NCBI RefSeq assembly: GCF_014633365.1
Contig: NC_068350.1
Span: 8,161,922 to 8,225,921, forward strand
Reading direction: 5' to 3'
Source of the DNA: Diospyros lotus
Taxonomy: Eukaryota; Streptophyta; Magnoliopsida; Ericales; Ebenaceae
Length of the DNA stretch: 64,000 nucleotides
Shown here: piece after piece, positions 1 to 12,218 of the stretch
How positions within the stretch are numbered: the stretch's first letter is position 1
Layout: the number at the start of each line of letters is the position of its first letter
Translations under genes and position numbers: made by a program
Notes under the pieces: generated by a model
The model's database searches: none
The model's input: the letters and a program-made list of their open reading frames with translations, nothing else
Told to the model about the DNA's origin: nothing

Positions 1-1812
1 GAGTAAAAGTTGGTTGAGTAATGCGACGACAATATTGATTCAACTCTTCTCTCGACTTCACTGTGTCCTTAGTTTTGCCCGGTACATTCATCACTGTATT
101 GAACACATTTTCGAACACGTTTTTCTCTATATGCATAACATCCAAGTTGTGTCGAATAAGTTGAGTTTTCCAATAAGACAAATCCCAAAAAATGCTCTTA
201 CTCTTCCAACCACTACCATGACTGTTATCCGCATTAGTCTGTGCAGCATTGGGTTCTGTCGCCTTCACTAAACCCAACTCGTCCAAGGAAACAAGTATCT
301 CAGGTCCAGACAGTATAGGAGCTGGTGTTTTTTTTACCAAAGTATTTTTGCGAAATCCATACCTATTCCGTCAATACGGATGATCTCGATGCAAGAATTT
401 TCGATGGTTGTCAAACCATGAAATCTTTCGACTCTTTAACAGGTAAAATGCGTCCGAGTGAATCGTGCAATAAGGACATGCCAGCTTTCCTGCCGTGCTA
501 TACCCCGAGAGCATTGAATATGCAGGAAAATCACTAATGGTCCACATCAAAGCCGCTCTCAGTTGAAAATTTTGTTTCAATGAGATATCATATGCATGGA
601 CACCAACATCCACAAATGTTTCAACTCTGCAATAAGGGGTTGTAAGAAAACATCAAGTTTTGCCTTAGGATTCTCTGGTCCTGGCACTAGCACCGTTAAG
701 AACATTGTTGTATCCTTCATACACATCCAAGGTGGTAAATTATACACTGTGACAATGACAGGACAACAAGAATATTGCTTCCCAGATTGACCAAACGGCT
801 GAAACCCATCAGTACAAAGACCAAGTCTGACATTCCTTTTCTCGGCAGCAAATTCCCTATGAGTCTCGTTAAAATGAATCCACGCAGGGGAATCCGATGG
901 ATGACACATGACGCCATCTTCGACCACATGATCTGCATGCCACCTCATTTCTGCTGCTGTTGAATTGGATGCATACAATCTCAGAAGCCGAGGCGTTAAA
1001 GGAAAATAATGCATCTTCTTATGAGGAACACAAGTTTTTTGTCGTTTGCTACTGTCAGCTTGCTCAACTTGCTTGTACCGATTCTCATGACAAAACTTGC
1101 AGACTGTTAAATCACTGTCATCACCCCAAAAAATCATACAGTTGTTTCTACAACAATCAATTTTCTCAACGGGAAGGCCCAACCCTCGAACCAGTTTTTT
1201 AGTACTGTAAAAATTATCAATAACCGTATTAGGTTCAGGAAGAACCTTCTTAAGTAATTCACAAAGTTTATTAAATCCCCTCTCAGATAGATGGTGCTCT
1301 GACTTAAAGCTAAGTAATCTAGCAACAAGCGACAACTGCGTATGCTTTCGACAACCAGGATATAACTCTTTTTTTGCAACACTAAGCATGTCATAGAATG
1401 CTTGAGCTTCCGGATTTGGAGGTTCCTCCTCCATATTCAGATTGAAATCAGGCTCGGCAGCATCCATTACCATAGTCTCAAATAAGTTGGTTGGCTCTGC
1501 TTCAAGCGTTGATGCTGAGTAAGACATATCGATCGAATCTACCGTAGCAATAACTTCCCCATGAAGTGTCCACTCGTAATACCCCGATACGAAACCTTTG
1601 GTGAGCAAGTGACTTGTCACGGTTTCCTGGTCACGAAAAGCCGTGTTCCTACACTTTGGTTGATTACAAGGACATTTAATCTTATTCCCATCCATCCACT
1701 TTGGTTGACTCTTAGCAAAATTAACAAACTTCTCAACACCCTTGATAAATTCCGTAGAAATATAACCATCCTCCTTACGCCTGATATACATCCACTGACG
1801 ATCTGATCGCAT
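1..1812 (-). pseudogene. CACTA (En/Spm) TNP2-type transposase, frameshifted and cut by the window edge
   Basis: Reading the minus strand from an ATG at 1812-1810, the protein opens like the transposase-associated domain that precedes TNP2 transposases (RQWMYIRRKEDGYI, then CPCNQPKCRN and a WTLHGE block by about residue 100). The TNP2/Transposase_21 region follows: FLTVLVPGPENPKAKLDVFL, then ALMWTISDFPAYSMLSGYST with a CPYC pair, then LDVMHIEKNVFENVF near 105-150. The family cuts and pastes CACTA DNA transposons. A one-base deletion near 610-612 moves the frame, so the second part is read in another frame (371-613). A TGA at 371-373 stands where an Arg codon (CGA) is expected. The ATG at 1839 is in frame, but the family usually starts close to the W-M motif, so 1812 is preferred. 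The 3' part lies beyond base 1. No CACTA terminal repeat was found upstream. Family assignment is firm; the copy is not functional. Confidence 0.88.
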
Positions 1813-2400
1813 TTTTTTCCCATGGTAATTAAATAACAAAAAATTACTAAATTATAATTACAATATTTTTTTATTTGACTTGTTTTAATATTATTCCACT
1901 GAACCACTCCTTATAACAACTCCTTAAAATTTGAAGGTTAGGACCTATCCCATCCGGAAATGAATCGTGATATGACCACTAGCAAACGCATTTACTCACG
2001 ATACGAAATTTCGGCAGCATCTCAGCACAGTTCTCCAGATGTACGATAAAGATTATGTGCTGATTCATACAAGTTAAACTCAATTTGAGTCAATTGCATG
2101 AATCAAAACATATTCCTATACGCAACCGGAGAACAACATGAAATGCTACTGAATTTTTGTACCATGCATGAGTAAATTAATGCGTATTCGCTGGGCACAC
2201 AACACGACACCAAATTTCCAGACTATCCAACTGGACAATTCAGTGATCTCCTCGCTCCATCGAGGAAGTCACCAAACGGGAATCTAAGGTTAAGTTCCAA
2301 CAAATTTAATTAAATAGCTAAAAAATATTTAATTAATTATATTTTTTATTTAATATAATTTTTGGAGAAAATTCGACAAAATCTCCTCTATAAATGGACT
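1813..2400. other. 5' flank of the CACTA transposase, no gene seen
   Basis: No open frame or recognisable family in this stretch. It lies immediately upstream of the minus-strand transposase and may be its promoter and subterminal region, but the diagnostic CACTACAAGA-type end is not visible. Confidence 0.35.
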
Positions 2401-2570
2401 ACACCCTATAGGATACACATAATCAAATGTACATAATGAATAATCAAATACACAATTAAATACACACTTACACATAATCAAATACACTAAATTAACACAC
2501 ATATCTGTATACATAAACTAAACTAAATTAAATTAACACTAAACTAAATTAACACACATATCTATATACA
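2401..2570. repeat. AT-rich direct-repeat block, left part
   Basis: Contains the phrases AATCAAATACAC, ACTAAATTAACACACATATC and TACATAAACTAAACTAAATT, which return at 3711-4310. The block is split by the Helitron at 2571-3710. Confidence 0.7.
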
Positions 2571-3710
2571 TCTATATAATAAAACAGAACGATTTTTGAA
2601 TTGTCTCAAATGAATATATATTTTGATGGCTGAGATCAATTTCTCATACATTGATGGTTGAGATTAAAATTTTTGCCGCCCATTCACTCCTGTGTCTCTC
2701 TCTTTCTTCACTCCTAGGGCTCAAGGGTCCCCGATCGCCACTGGTTGGAGACTCCAATTTTTTTTAAATTTTTTAAAATTTAAATTTCAAAAAATAAATT
2801 ATAATTTTTTTAATTTCTATATATCAATACTTAATTTTATTTAAAATTTTTGTAATTTTTTTATATCAAGGTCAGGGACTCTTTTTCAATTCTTTTAAAT
2901 TTTGAATTTTTTTAGAAATTAATTTTTAATGCATTTAAATATCAACGGTGTAAGTTTTTGAAATTTTTTGAAATATCATGTAAATTTTAAATAGAAAAAC
3001 ACCAACAGTGTAAGTATTAATTTATAAATATCTATTTTTTAAATCATTGATGATCGAAAATTATTTTTAGTGTAAAATTTTATTCATATAATAATGATAT
3101 CAAAGTAAGAAACTTAATTAAAAATTTAATATTTGTATCTTTAGGTATTGAATTTTTTTATACTTAAAGAAATATGAAATTAGTTAATCTATTATATTGA
3201 GTTACTTAAAGATGCAAAAATTTAAAAAGAATTTATTTATTTTTTTAATTTTAATTTTATTTTATTAATTTTATTTTTTATTTTAGGCACAATAATTTTT
3301 TTAATTAAAATAATATAAAAATCAAAAAATTCCCGACTACGCATGATCAGGGAACCCAAGATTTGAGGACACAAAGGTTCCTGACCACTCACAGTCAGCA
3401 ACTCAAGGTTCTTCAACCTCGAATCAAGGATCCCCCTCCCCATTGATGGCTGCAGCCATGGCAGCAGACAACGGTTGGTATGCATTGTTTAATATTTAAT
3501 TTTTAATTTAATTTATTTAGATCGTAGAACATTACTTTATTATATAGATTTAGTATTTTTTTATTATAAAATATTAACAAATATACAATAATTTTAATTT
3601 CTGTTTTTTGTTTAGTGTTTGTATTTTTTTTTTTGTAATATTAGTGAACATTATTATATTTTAATTTTAATATTATTTATACCGTGAGTTTAAACACGGA
3701 TATACACTAG
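2571..3710 (+). mobile_element. Non-autonomous Helitron, 1,140 bp
   Basis: The 5' end is TCTATATAATAAAACAG, matching the TC start of plant Helitrons. The 3' end carries a short hairpin (CCGTG, loop AGTTTAAA, CACGG) followed by ATATACACTAG, that is, a CTAG terminus about 11 bases after the stem. The flanking bases are A (2570) and T (3711), the usual Helitron target, with no duplication. Joining the flanks gives TCTATATACATAATCAAATA, and this uninterrupted sequence exists near 3958-3977 in the neighbouring repeat copy, which acts as an empty site. There is no Rep/helicase coding region. The interior has two short, more GC-rich patches (2680-2755, 3330-3475) that could be captured host sequence; I could not identify them. 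Confidence 0.85.
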
Positions 3711-4310
3711 TAATCAAATAACACACATAATCAAATAAACAAAATCAAATATACATTAACACTCCCGTGCACGTGTATATCTATATAATACACTAAATTA
3801 ATAATTTTAAAATATCAAATGAATAATCAAATACACAATTAGATACACACATACACATAATCAAATACACTAAATTAACACACATATCTATATACATAAA
3901 CTAAACTAAATTAAATTAACACTAAATGAATTTACACTAAACTAAATTAACACACATATCTATATACATAATCAAATAACACACATAATCAAATATACAT
4001 TAACACATACGGGCGCGCACGTATATCTATATAATATACTAAATTAATAATTTTAAAATATCAAATGTACACAAAACATAAAACACTATAAAAAATACAC
4101 AAAATAATAGGATACACATAATAAAATGTACATAATGAATAATCAAATACACAATTAGATACACACATAAACATAATCAAATACACTAAATTAACACACA
4201 TATCTTTACACATAAACTAAACTAAATTAAATTAACACTAAATTAATTTACACTAAACTAAATTAAATTAACACCAAATACAGAAATGAAGCAAACACAC
4301 ATGTAAATCT
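3711..4310. repeat. AT-rich direct-repeat block, right part
   Basis: At least two further copies of the phrases at 2401-2570: AATCAAATACACAATTAGAT at about 3820 and 4140, and ACATAAACTAAACTAAATTA at about 3890 and 4205. No coding potential. Confidence 0.7.
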
Positions 4311-4333
4311 ATATATATATATATATATATATA
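4310..4333. repeat. (AT)n microsatellite
   Basis: About eleven uninterrupted AT dinucleotides. A short purine run (GA-rich) follows directly. Confidence 0.9.
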
Positions 4334-4339
4334 CACAGA

Positions 4340-5035
4340 AAGAGAGAGAGGACCTTTTGGAAATGGGCAGCGACGGCGTGGCGGGGGGCGACGGCGGTGT
4401 GCAGCAGGGACGCGACGAGCGATGCAGAAGCGACGACGATGGCGTGGGTGGGTTATACAGTTGTTATCATCCACACAACATTATACATGTATGTATGTGC
4501 ACAGGTTAATTCCTTCTCTCTCTGGTTGAAGAAAATGAAATCCAAAATTAATGTTCAACAGGTGTTATAGACACTGCTAACGGCTAGCTATGCCTATGGT
4601 TGTAAGGGAGAATGGAATAAATGGAGACTTACTGGAGTTGAACATTGATTCCAGAACCAATAATCTTACCGTCTTCGTCTTCGTTTTGCCCCCAGATTGC
4701 TTGCTTGCTTCTATAACTATTTATATATATAAATATAAAAGCTCCAATTCCTCTGAATATATGCTTCCGAATGCACGCTAGCTGCATCTATATATCTATA
4801 AAACCTCCAAATCTTATGGCTGATTATATATCCGCGAGAGTCTGCGATTAAAACAGCAAGACTACTGGCCACCACCCGAGACGCTTGGGATCAACAGAAA
4901 CCAGAGAGAGATAGAGAGGGAGAAGGGTAATACAGAGAGGGTAATGCAGAGAAGAGAGAAGAGGGAAAGAGGGAGAGAGCAGGGGGGGGAGGGTTTTACA
5001 AGGGTTTGGGAAAGGAGGGGTTTACGGGGGGGAGT
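4340..5035. other. Unclassified stretch with a GA-rich tract
   Basis: Includes a GC-rich patch with CGACGG triplets (4365-4445) and a purine-rich run (4905-5035). No convincing reading frame: the short ORFs here are low in complexity. The purine-rich part resembles, in reverse, the CT-rich interior of the CACTA element at about 32,930-33,000. Confidence 0.35.
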
Positions 5036-5065
5036 GAAAGAGGCGGGGAGTTCCCCGCCTCTTTC
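5036..5065. repeat. Perfect 14-bp-arm palindrome
   Basis: GAAAGAGGCGGGGA, a 2-bp spacer (GT), then the exact reverse complement. The same CCCCGCCTCTTTC word occurs once in the 3.4-kb CACTA element at about 32,902, where only one arm is present. Confidence 0.85.
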
Positions 5066-5560
5066 ATTAATAAATTTTATTTATTAATAATTTATATATA
5101 TAAATTTATGTAATATTAAAATTATTAAAATAATAATAATTATTATTTAATTAATAAATTTTATATTAATGTAAAATTATAATAATAAATAAAATTATTA
5201 AAATTATGATAATTATTAAATAATTTTATTAATAATTTATTATAATCATTTAAAATATCATAATAAAATAATTTAAATCATTGTATTTTAAATTAATATT
5301 AATTTAAAAAATACTTATATTATAAATCTAATAATTATAATAAATTAATTTGATATGTTATAAATACTATTTTAATAAAAAAAATTATAAAAGATAAAAA
5401 AAAATTCAAAAATATTGTAACAATATTCTTTATATATTTTGAATGTTGAGTAGTCTTTAATTTTTTAAAGAAGAAAATTTTGATTATTTTCTCTTTCATA
5501 TATAAAGAGTTTCCCTCATTATTAGGGGTACGTAAACAATCGGTTCAATTATCAAATTAA
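5066..5560 (-). repeat. AT-rich fragment related to the CACTA element at 30.9-34.3 kb
   Basis: Read in reverse complement, the stretch follows 32,560-32,900 of the large CACTA element, sharing AAAATATCATAATAAAATAA-type words and the adjacent CCCCGCCTCTTT word. It is probably a decayed piece of the same family, without termini. Confidence 0.45.
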
Positions 5561-5614
5561 TTAAAAATTAATAAATTGAATTGAGAAATTAAACTAAATT
5601 GACTTGACCGATTA
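5561..5614. other. Target sequence of the 3.8-kb solo LTR
   Basis: AT-rich repeat DNA of the ATTAAACTAAATTGACTTG type that continues after the LTR at 9447. The last five bases (5610-5614, GATTA) are the left copy of the target-site duplication. Confidence 0.6.
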
Positions 5615-8600
5615 TGTAAGGCCCGCTTTCGAATATTCCTGCTTAGAATAGGATACTCGAAAGAAGGTCCTTACATAAATGATATAGAATAAAACTGAAC
5701 TCACATAACAATTCATTTCATTTCTAGCAGCGGAAGTTTAAATAAGATTTAATTACATTCTCAATATCTCATACCTCTAGGCTCGATGGCCATACAAAAT
5801 ATTAAGAGGCTCAAATGCCAATAAATATAACAAATCCTCATCACTATAAACATCACCAAATAACTAACTAGGATCTTTGAAGCTAGGACGCGTCTCTGTA
5901 TACCACTATCCCTGGGCTGCAGTCCTACTGGACTCGCCCCTAATAACTGTCTTTCCCTTACCTGGAATGGCAAAGAAGATCAAGTGAGCCACAAGGTTCA
6001 GCAAGTTCGAGAAACAATGAACAATATATAGGATCCAAGAACATTATGACACCAAGAAGAGTAATCAAGGACTCCACAATTATATACAAGATTCATAATT
6101 CATGAATTATCAATTCAACTCAATATATCATGTCACCATGTATCACTACGCAAATGTGCATAAAATTTCGATGTCATTATTAATTCTCACAGGCTCGTAG
6201 GCCATCAATCAATACATGCAAGAGTGCATTATTTCATTATCAACATGAATTTTCCCGGCTCTCAAGCCATAAATCAATGCATGCAAAAGTGCATAAGTTT
6301 CATATAACCTCACAAATAAATATGGAGCCAACCTACCGGGCTATGGCCACCTCGTCCCGCGTCAGGTGCTCTACGGTACCCTTTCTCCCTCCGCGCAAAA
6401 TAATTGGTGCGCAAAATATATACATAACATGAACATGAATGCATTTTCCAATCACATGCATTTAAATTTCTGTTTCCTCAATATTCATACTTTCAACACC
6501 ACTTACCCATACCAGGTATTTACCATCATCAAATAGATTCAACATATCTTACTTCAACATTTTCCACATTCAAGATGTAACCTTTGACACAAATGATTCA
6601 TGTAAGTTATAATATCGGAATAATTTGAGAAATGCTATTGAAGGTTAAATCTTGATTCGCCAATTGAGGAGTATTATAGATTTAATAACTATTTTTCCCA
6701 TCATATGATATTTTGTGACTTCATTTAACCAGTGACAGTATGCATTTACTTGCATTCGTGCTCATAGCTCAATTTCATGATTAGTCCCCATGCAATTAAA
6801 ATACCACACCATGCGTGTTTGTTCATTGACAAGCTAGTATTGATCTTTTACACAAATAGTAAGTGTTTAATTTGATGACCATATTCTGAGAAATATTTAA
6901 AAGGAATTTCACTAAGGCATCTTATAATTTGGATATTTTTGGGATCATTTAAAATAGATAAATTGCATTCAATACACTTACCATGGTCACGCTTGCATAT
7001 TCTTATTTACTATCAGATTTGGCTTTGATTTGCTAAAAGAGTGTATAGCTTAAGGCAATTTGATTTCCAGAAGATGACCGTGCTAAGTTGCTATTTAATA
7101 GGTATATATATATATATATAAGCATGTATAAAGTTCATTTGAATTTGGAGTGTGATATTCAAAGGCCAGCAAAGGTATTTGGATTTAAGGCATGGTATTC
7201 AAATACAGTTGGGGTTATTCGTATGGTTATAAGGTACATATGCAAGGGGTTTCAAATGAAACAGTGAGGCAATTCGAATGACCTATATAAATATAGGTGA
7301 GTATGATTTGAATGGGTTAAGAGGCATTCAGATGAGTTATATGCATATATGCAGATCAATTCGAATAGGATCTGAAAGTATCATTCGGATAAGTCAAGGG
7401 CATTCGAATGGGACAACTAAAATTCGAATGGATCTTCAGGATTAAGGGCACACCATTCGAATGGCAGCCCAGCCATTCGAATGGGCTTATGATATATATA
7501 TATATAGGCGATTCAAACAGTAAAATTTTCAGATTTTTTTATCCAAGAATGATGGGGCCATTACAGACTCAATTTAAAGCCAAATAATACGGGTAATATA
7601 TCAAAATGAATCCTAGAATGTCTAGTTTATAACCCAACAAACGGATCTCAATTTGGAAATGGGAAGAGAAAGTTATAGGCCCAAGAACACCAGGTGGTCG
7701 GATTACACGAACAGATTTCATGACAGAAATTAATCGGGTTGATACGGGCCCAAAACATAACCAAATCATTTAAATAATATATTGAATCGAAGCCTATGAA
7801 GTCTATTTTCCAACGCATCAAACGGATCTTAAATCGGATATCATCACAGAAAGATATACCTAAAAGAATGAAGCATGGTCAGAACTGTTACAGCAAATCG
7901 CAAGTTTAAGAGGCACATTCGAATGACTTCTAACATATTCGAATGATAGGGAAATTCATTCGAATGAGGGCACTGTTGCATTCGAATATTAGGCAAAAAT
8001 CACAGCAATATGAACAGTAAATCATGAAATTCATTCGAATGAGGGAGGAACTCATTCGGATCTCATTCGAATGGGACTATTCTGGACAGATTCGACATTG
8101 CTTGGTAAACAGGGCATAACTTTCTTGTCTGAGCTCCGATTGAGCTGATTCAAGATGATATGGAAAGACAAGAAAAATATCTACAACTTACATGTTTTGA
8201 GTTTTAAGAGATTCGGGACTCATGAAGGTCGAAATTGGGTTTGAAGTTGCTGCTATTGCAATTTGTCCAGATATGGCTATCTTTGAGTGTAGCATTTGAT
8301 GGGTTTTATATATATTCTTAGATGAGGCTATCCACATTCTTTTACCCTTATACAAACTCGCTCGGATGAGACACACACCCTTTAGATGTTACTCACATGA
8401 CTTCTCAAGAATCATTCAAATAAGATCCCCGTATATATATATATATATATGTACATGTAATACACTGTTCTTTCAAATGTAGAACGAACAAAGTTCATCA
8501 TTCTTTTCTAGTTGTATAAATGCCATTCCTGAAAGAAACTTGGGATGATTTAAATCCCAAAGAGACATCAATGAGACCATGAGAAAACAAGTAGAGAATC

Positions 8601-9446
8601 CAAAGACACAACAACAAAAGGGGCATCACATACAGTAAGAGACGTTTATATATCTATATATATAAGCATATATAATCACTCACAGTGACTAATTTAACAA
8701 GGCTGAGAGATAGGGACTCGCACGGGAACAAGAAATAATAAGAGAACTTGCACCGAAATAAAGGATGAGTGCAAGAAGAACTTGCCTGATGGAGTCGCTC
8801 CAACAAAGGAGAAGCTAGGACTCTGCCTTGAAGCTCCAGACGCAACAGATAGTGGGAGAAGAAGATGAAGTGCTATGATGAAATGTTAAATAAAAAGATG
8901 CAGATGAAGAATGAGATATGGCAGGTGAAAAAAGCTAGACGTTGGCAGGTTACATGGAAGAGGAAAGCTTCGGGCGCAACAGAGGGAAAAAGGAGAGGGT
9001 TATAGGCTTGCATGCTGCATCCTATCAAATTACCAGATTGCCCCTCACCTTTATAGTAGTCAAAAGAAAGACCAAGGGCACTATTGGCATTTGATGGCCA
9101 ATTTATTTTGTGATTATTTTCTTTCAAAAATTTCAAATCTCATTTCCTAATTGGGCTCAGCCCATACCGTGGGCTATTCCATGGCCCAACTCATCAACCC
9201 AAATAAATTATCATAATCCAAGCCAATATAATTAAAACTTTTGAACACATCACAATAGCCCAATCCACTTGGACTTTCCCCACATTTTTGGATCCCATTT
9301 AGATGGGCTACTAAATTCTTATTTCCACTTACACTTTATTTCATAAAAAAAAAATATTTTCAATCCTCAATTAATTAAAGCAAAAATTTTTTTGAGCCCA
9401 TAATAAAATACTCGAAAACACCTAGACCCCCTAACGGGTCGTTACA
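5615..9446 (-). mobile_element. Solo LTR 1 (3.8 kb), TGTAA...TTACA family
   Basis: Begins TGTAAGGCCCG and ends GGGTCGTTACA (TG...CA), flanked by perfect 5-bp duplications GATTA at 5610-5614 and 9447-9451. No gag, pol or second LTR adjoins it, so it is a solo LTR. Orientation is inferred as minus: the CACTCAGCAAG-like region that lies near the 3' end in related LTRs is near 5,985 here, and a weak reverse TATA lies at about 9,050. Long LTRs with TGTAAYACCC-like ends are typical of Ty3/gypsy chromoviruses such as Tekay/Del; without an internal region this lineage is only a guess. The interior has two AT microsatellites (about 7,105-7,120 and 8,432-8,450) and a striking cluster of ATTCGAAT words. 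Confidence 0.88.
7271..8085. repeat. Cluster of ATTCGAAT palindromes in solo LTR 1
   Basis: Twelve exact ATTCGAAT words, most extended to CATTCGAATG, plus several one-mismatch variants (ATTCGGAT, ATTCAGAT, ATTTGAAT). They fall in two groups, about 7,271-7,480 and 7,918-8,085. Spacing is irregular, so this is not a simple tandem array. Confidence 0.8.
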
Positions 9447-10070
9447 GATTAAACCAAATAAATTAAATTAACTAACAATAGAAAAAACTAAATATAGACT
9501 ACATAAACTAAACAGATTCAATAAACCAAACAAACATATAAAAAAATTAATTAAAATTGAATTAACCGATAAACCAAATAAGCTAAAAAATCGAACAAGC
9601 TGAAAAATTGTGTGATAGGCCAAAAACGACGTCATTTTATTACCATAAAAAAATCATTGTCTTAAAATCCAATCGATTAGATTATTTTTAACTAAAAAAT
9701 ATAATTGAAAACAAAAAACTAATTTTTTTTAAAAACATTAATTGAATAGAAGCAAATTTAAAAAAAAATGATAATTCTTATTAATTTGATTCAATTAATT
9801 CGATTATATCGAATTTTAATTAATTTGATTCAATAAAGTAGTAAAAACCAAAAATAAAATTAGAAATTAAAAAATAATACATTTTAAAAACTAACGATAT
9901 ATTGTCATACAAACAAAGAGGTTATATCGAATTTTAATTAATTTGATTCAATAAAGTAGTAAACAACAAAAATAAAATTAAAAATTTTAAAAATCATAAA
10001 TATTTAAAACTAACGATATACTGTCATACAAAGAAAAAAGTGAAATGATGATCAACAAAACAACAAAGAT
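9447..10070. other. AT-rich intergenic repeat DNA
   Basis: Continues the target of solo LTR 1 (AACCAAATAAATTAAATT-type phrases). Two near-identical 60-70-bp stretches (TCGAATTTTAATTAATTTG, at about 9,809 and 9,925) form a local direct repeat. No coding region. Confidence 0.5.
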
Positions 10071-11992
10071 ATAATATTTAATAACATGAGGTAATTTGTT
10101 GCGACACCAACTAATGGTGCGAGGAAAAAGATAATGGTGATAACGACAAGTGATTGATAGTTGGTTGTTGACAAATAATAGTTAGTGGTTAACAAATACT
10201 GCCAAATAAGAGAGAGGGATATGGATTAGAATTTTTAAATTTATATAAAAATATATTTATTTTTTTCTTGTTCAACATTAATATTTTATACATAACACTT
10301 AAACTTCAAAAATAAAAATTAACCCCCTATAGTTTTTTTCTAGTATAACTATTAAGGGAGAAAACCATTATTCAATATCTTAGTCCGAAAACTATTTCGA
10401 ACTTATCTTCATACTTACTTATCTTGCTCATTTTAACAAGCGCTACATAAATATATTAAATAAATATTTTATTTTTTATTATTTATTGTGAATGACTTAA
10501 TTATATATTTAATTGTTTTATTTTTATATAATTCTCCTAATTATAGAGAATAAGACATTGATAAGATAGCTTATAAACTCTTTTCTATATAATGTAATTC
10601 CTCGATATTGTTTTATTTTTATGCACATGAAATATATTAATTAATGTATTTGGAATTTAGTAATATTATGATTTTTAAATTTAATATATTTATCTAAATT
10701 TTTAATTTTTTTAATTAAATATACATTAATATATTTAATTTCTTATAGAATTTAATATTTATAAATTAATTAAATAAATAAATAGAAATTAAGTTTAGCG
10801 ACAGATTGAAAGTTCCGTATCTACATCAGCGACGAACTCGTACAATTCGTCACTAAATTTATTTATTTATTTATTTTTTGTTATTTGATTCCCTATTAAA
10901 TTTTAATTTTTTATTTTTAAAATTTGCGACGAAAAAAAATTTCCGTCTCTATATTTCAAAAGTAAAAAAATTACAATTAAAATTTAATTTTTTAGCAATA
11001 GAAATAGTTTTGCATCGCTAAAAGTAGTGACAGAATATTAAATCTGTTGCAAAATTTAATTTATTTTTTTTTTATTTTAAACTTTATGAACGGAATTTAT
11101 TTTCGTCTCTAATATTTGTGACAAAAGATAAATTCCATCGGTAAAATTAATGATAGAAAATAAATTCCGTCTCTATCTAAAAATGTATTTTTTAATTTTT
11201 TATTATTAAAACTATTATTAAAATAAATTCTTGCCTCTTGAATTTATTTATTTTTAATATTTTAATTATATAAAAAATAATATAACTTATAAAAATAATA
11301 TTAATAATTATTTAATTAATAAAAATAATGTATTTTAAATAAAATTTTATTATTAAATAACTTAAATAAAATCTTACTGTAATTATCTAAAATGTGATAA
11401 TAAAATAATTTAAATTATTATATTTTAAATTAATATTTATTTAAAAATTAATTTGATATATTGAATTATTTATTAATAGTTTGTTATATTAAAAAATTAA
11501 TTTTTCTATAAATAAAAATTATATTAAACAAAATCTACATAACATTTATAAATTTTTAGGGTAATTTTTGAGTTTCTTAAAATAATTTAAAAAATAAAAA
11601 TTAAAAACATCCACGGAACTTAGGATTCTCAATTATAGAATAGAACAATACTAATGGCAGAACCCATCTGATCAACACAACGAGTTTCAGATTGTTGAAT
11701 TTCATCTATAAGTCAAAGACAAAATTAGAGAGGACAAATGATAAAGAGATATATTTATTTTTTTCTTGATCCACATTAATGTTTTGTACATAATATTTAT
11801 ATTAGATAGTGACATATGATATTGTTATCAAGTATAAGATACAATGTCGTTCATATATTGGTCATGTTTGTTACAGCTTGATTAAAGAAATTATAGTTTA
11901 TAACTTAAAATAAGTTATGAACTTATTTGTTGTAACTTCTCAGAAAGATGTAGAAGCTGGGGTACCCTATCTTTGAAAAAGCCAACTTCTAC

Positions 11993-12218
11993 TGTAATAC
12001 CCCGAGAGCCCAGAGAAGTTAGTATATATCGAGGATAGTGTAAGGAAGGAAACAACACCAGCTGGATACCTTTTGGGCTGAATGTTGGCAAAGAACTCCC
12101 AAGTTAAGCGTGCTTAACCTGGGGCAATCCAATGATAGGTGACCCCCCTGGGAAGTTCGTGTAGGCCCATCAGGGTAAGTTGTTCCGGTCCTTCCTATCG
12201 CTCGAACGGGATGTTACA
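11993..12218 (+). mobile_element. Solo LTR of a Cassandra-type TRIM retrotransposon
   Basis: A 226-bp segment starts TGTAATACCCCG and ends CGGGATGTTACA, with perfect 5-bp duplications TCTAC at 11,988-11,992 and 12,219-12,223. The centre resembles 5S rRNA: AACTCCCAAGTTAAGCGTGC at 12,094, then GATAGGTGACCCCCCTGGGA near 12,134, covering the A-box, intermediate and C-box region of the RNA polymerase III promoter. Cassandra elements are the known TRIM retrotransposons that carry a 5S promoter in a short LTR with TGTAA...TTACA ends. The second LTR and primer-binding site are absent, so only a solo LTR remains. It is not a functional 5S gene: the 5S 5' and 3' parts are missing. Confidence 0.85.
12092..12163 (+). 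promoter_or_regulatory. 5S-rRNA-like internal Pol III promoter inside the Cassandra LTR
   Basis: AAGTTAAGCGTGCTT matches the 5S A-box region and GGTGACCCCCCTGGGAAGT the C-box region, apart from a base or two in the C-run. The sequence between them is more diverged. Whether it still drives transcription cannot be told. Confidence 0.7.

Noticed and set aside
8654..9136. Minus-strand frames of 63-87 codons
   Set aside because: Inside solo LTR 1, downstream of its weak reverse TATA. No similarity recognised.
12092..12163. A 5S rRNA gene
   Set aside because: Only the internal promoter part matches; the 5' and 3' parts of 5S are missing and it lies inside a TG...CA segment with a target duplication.
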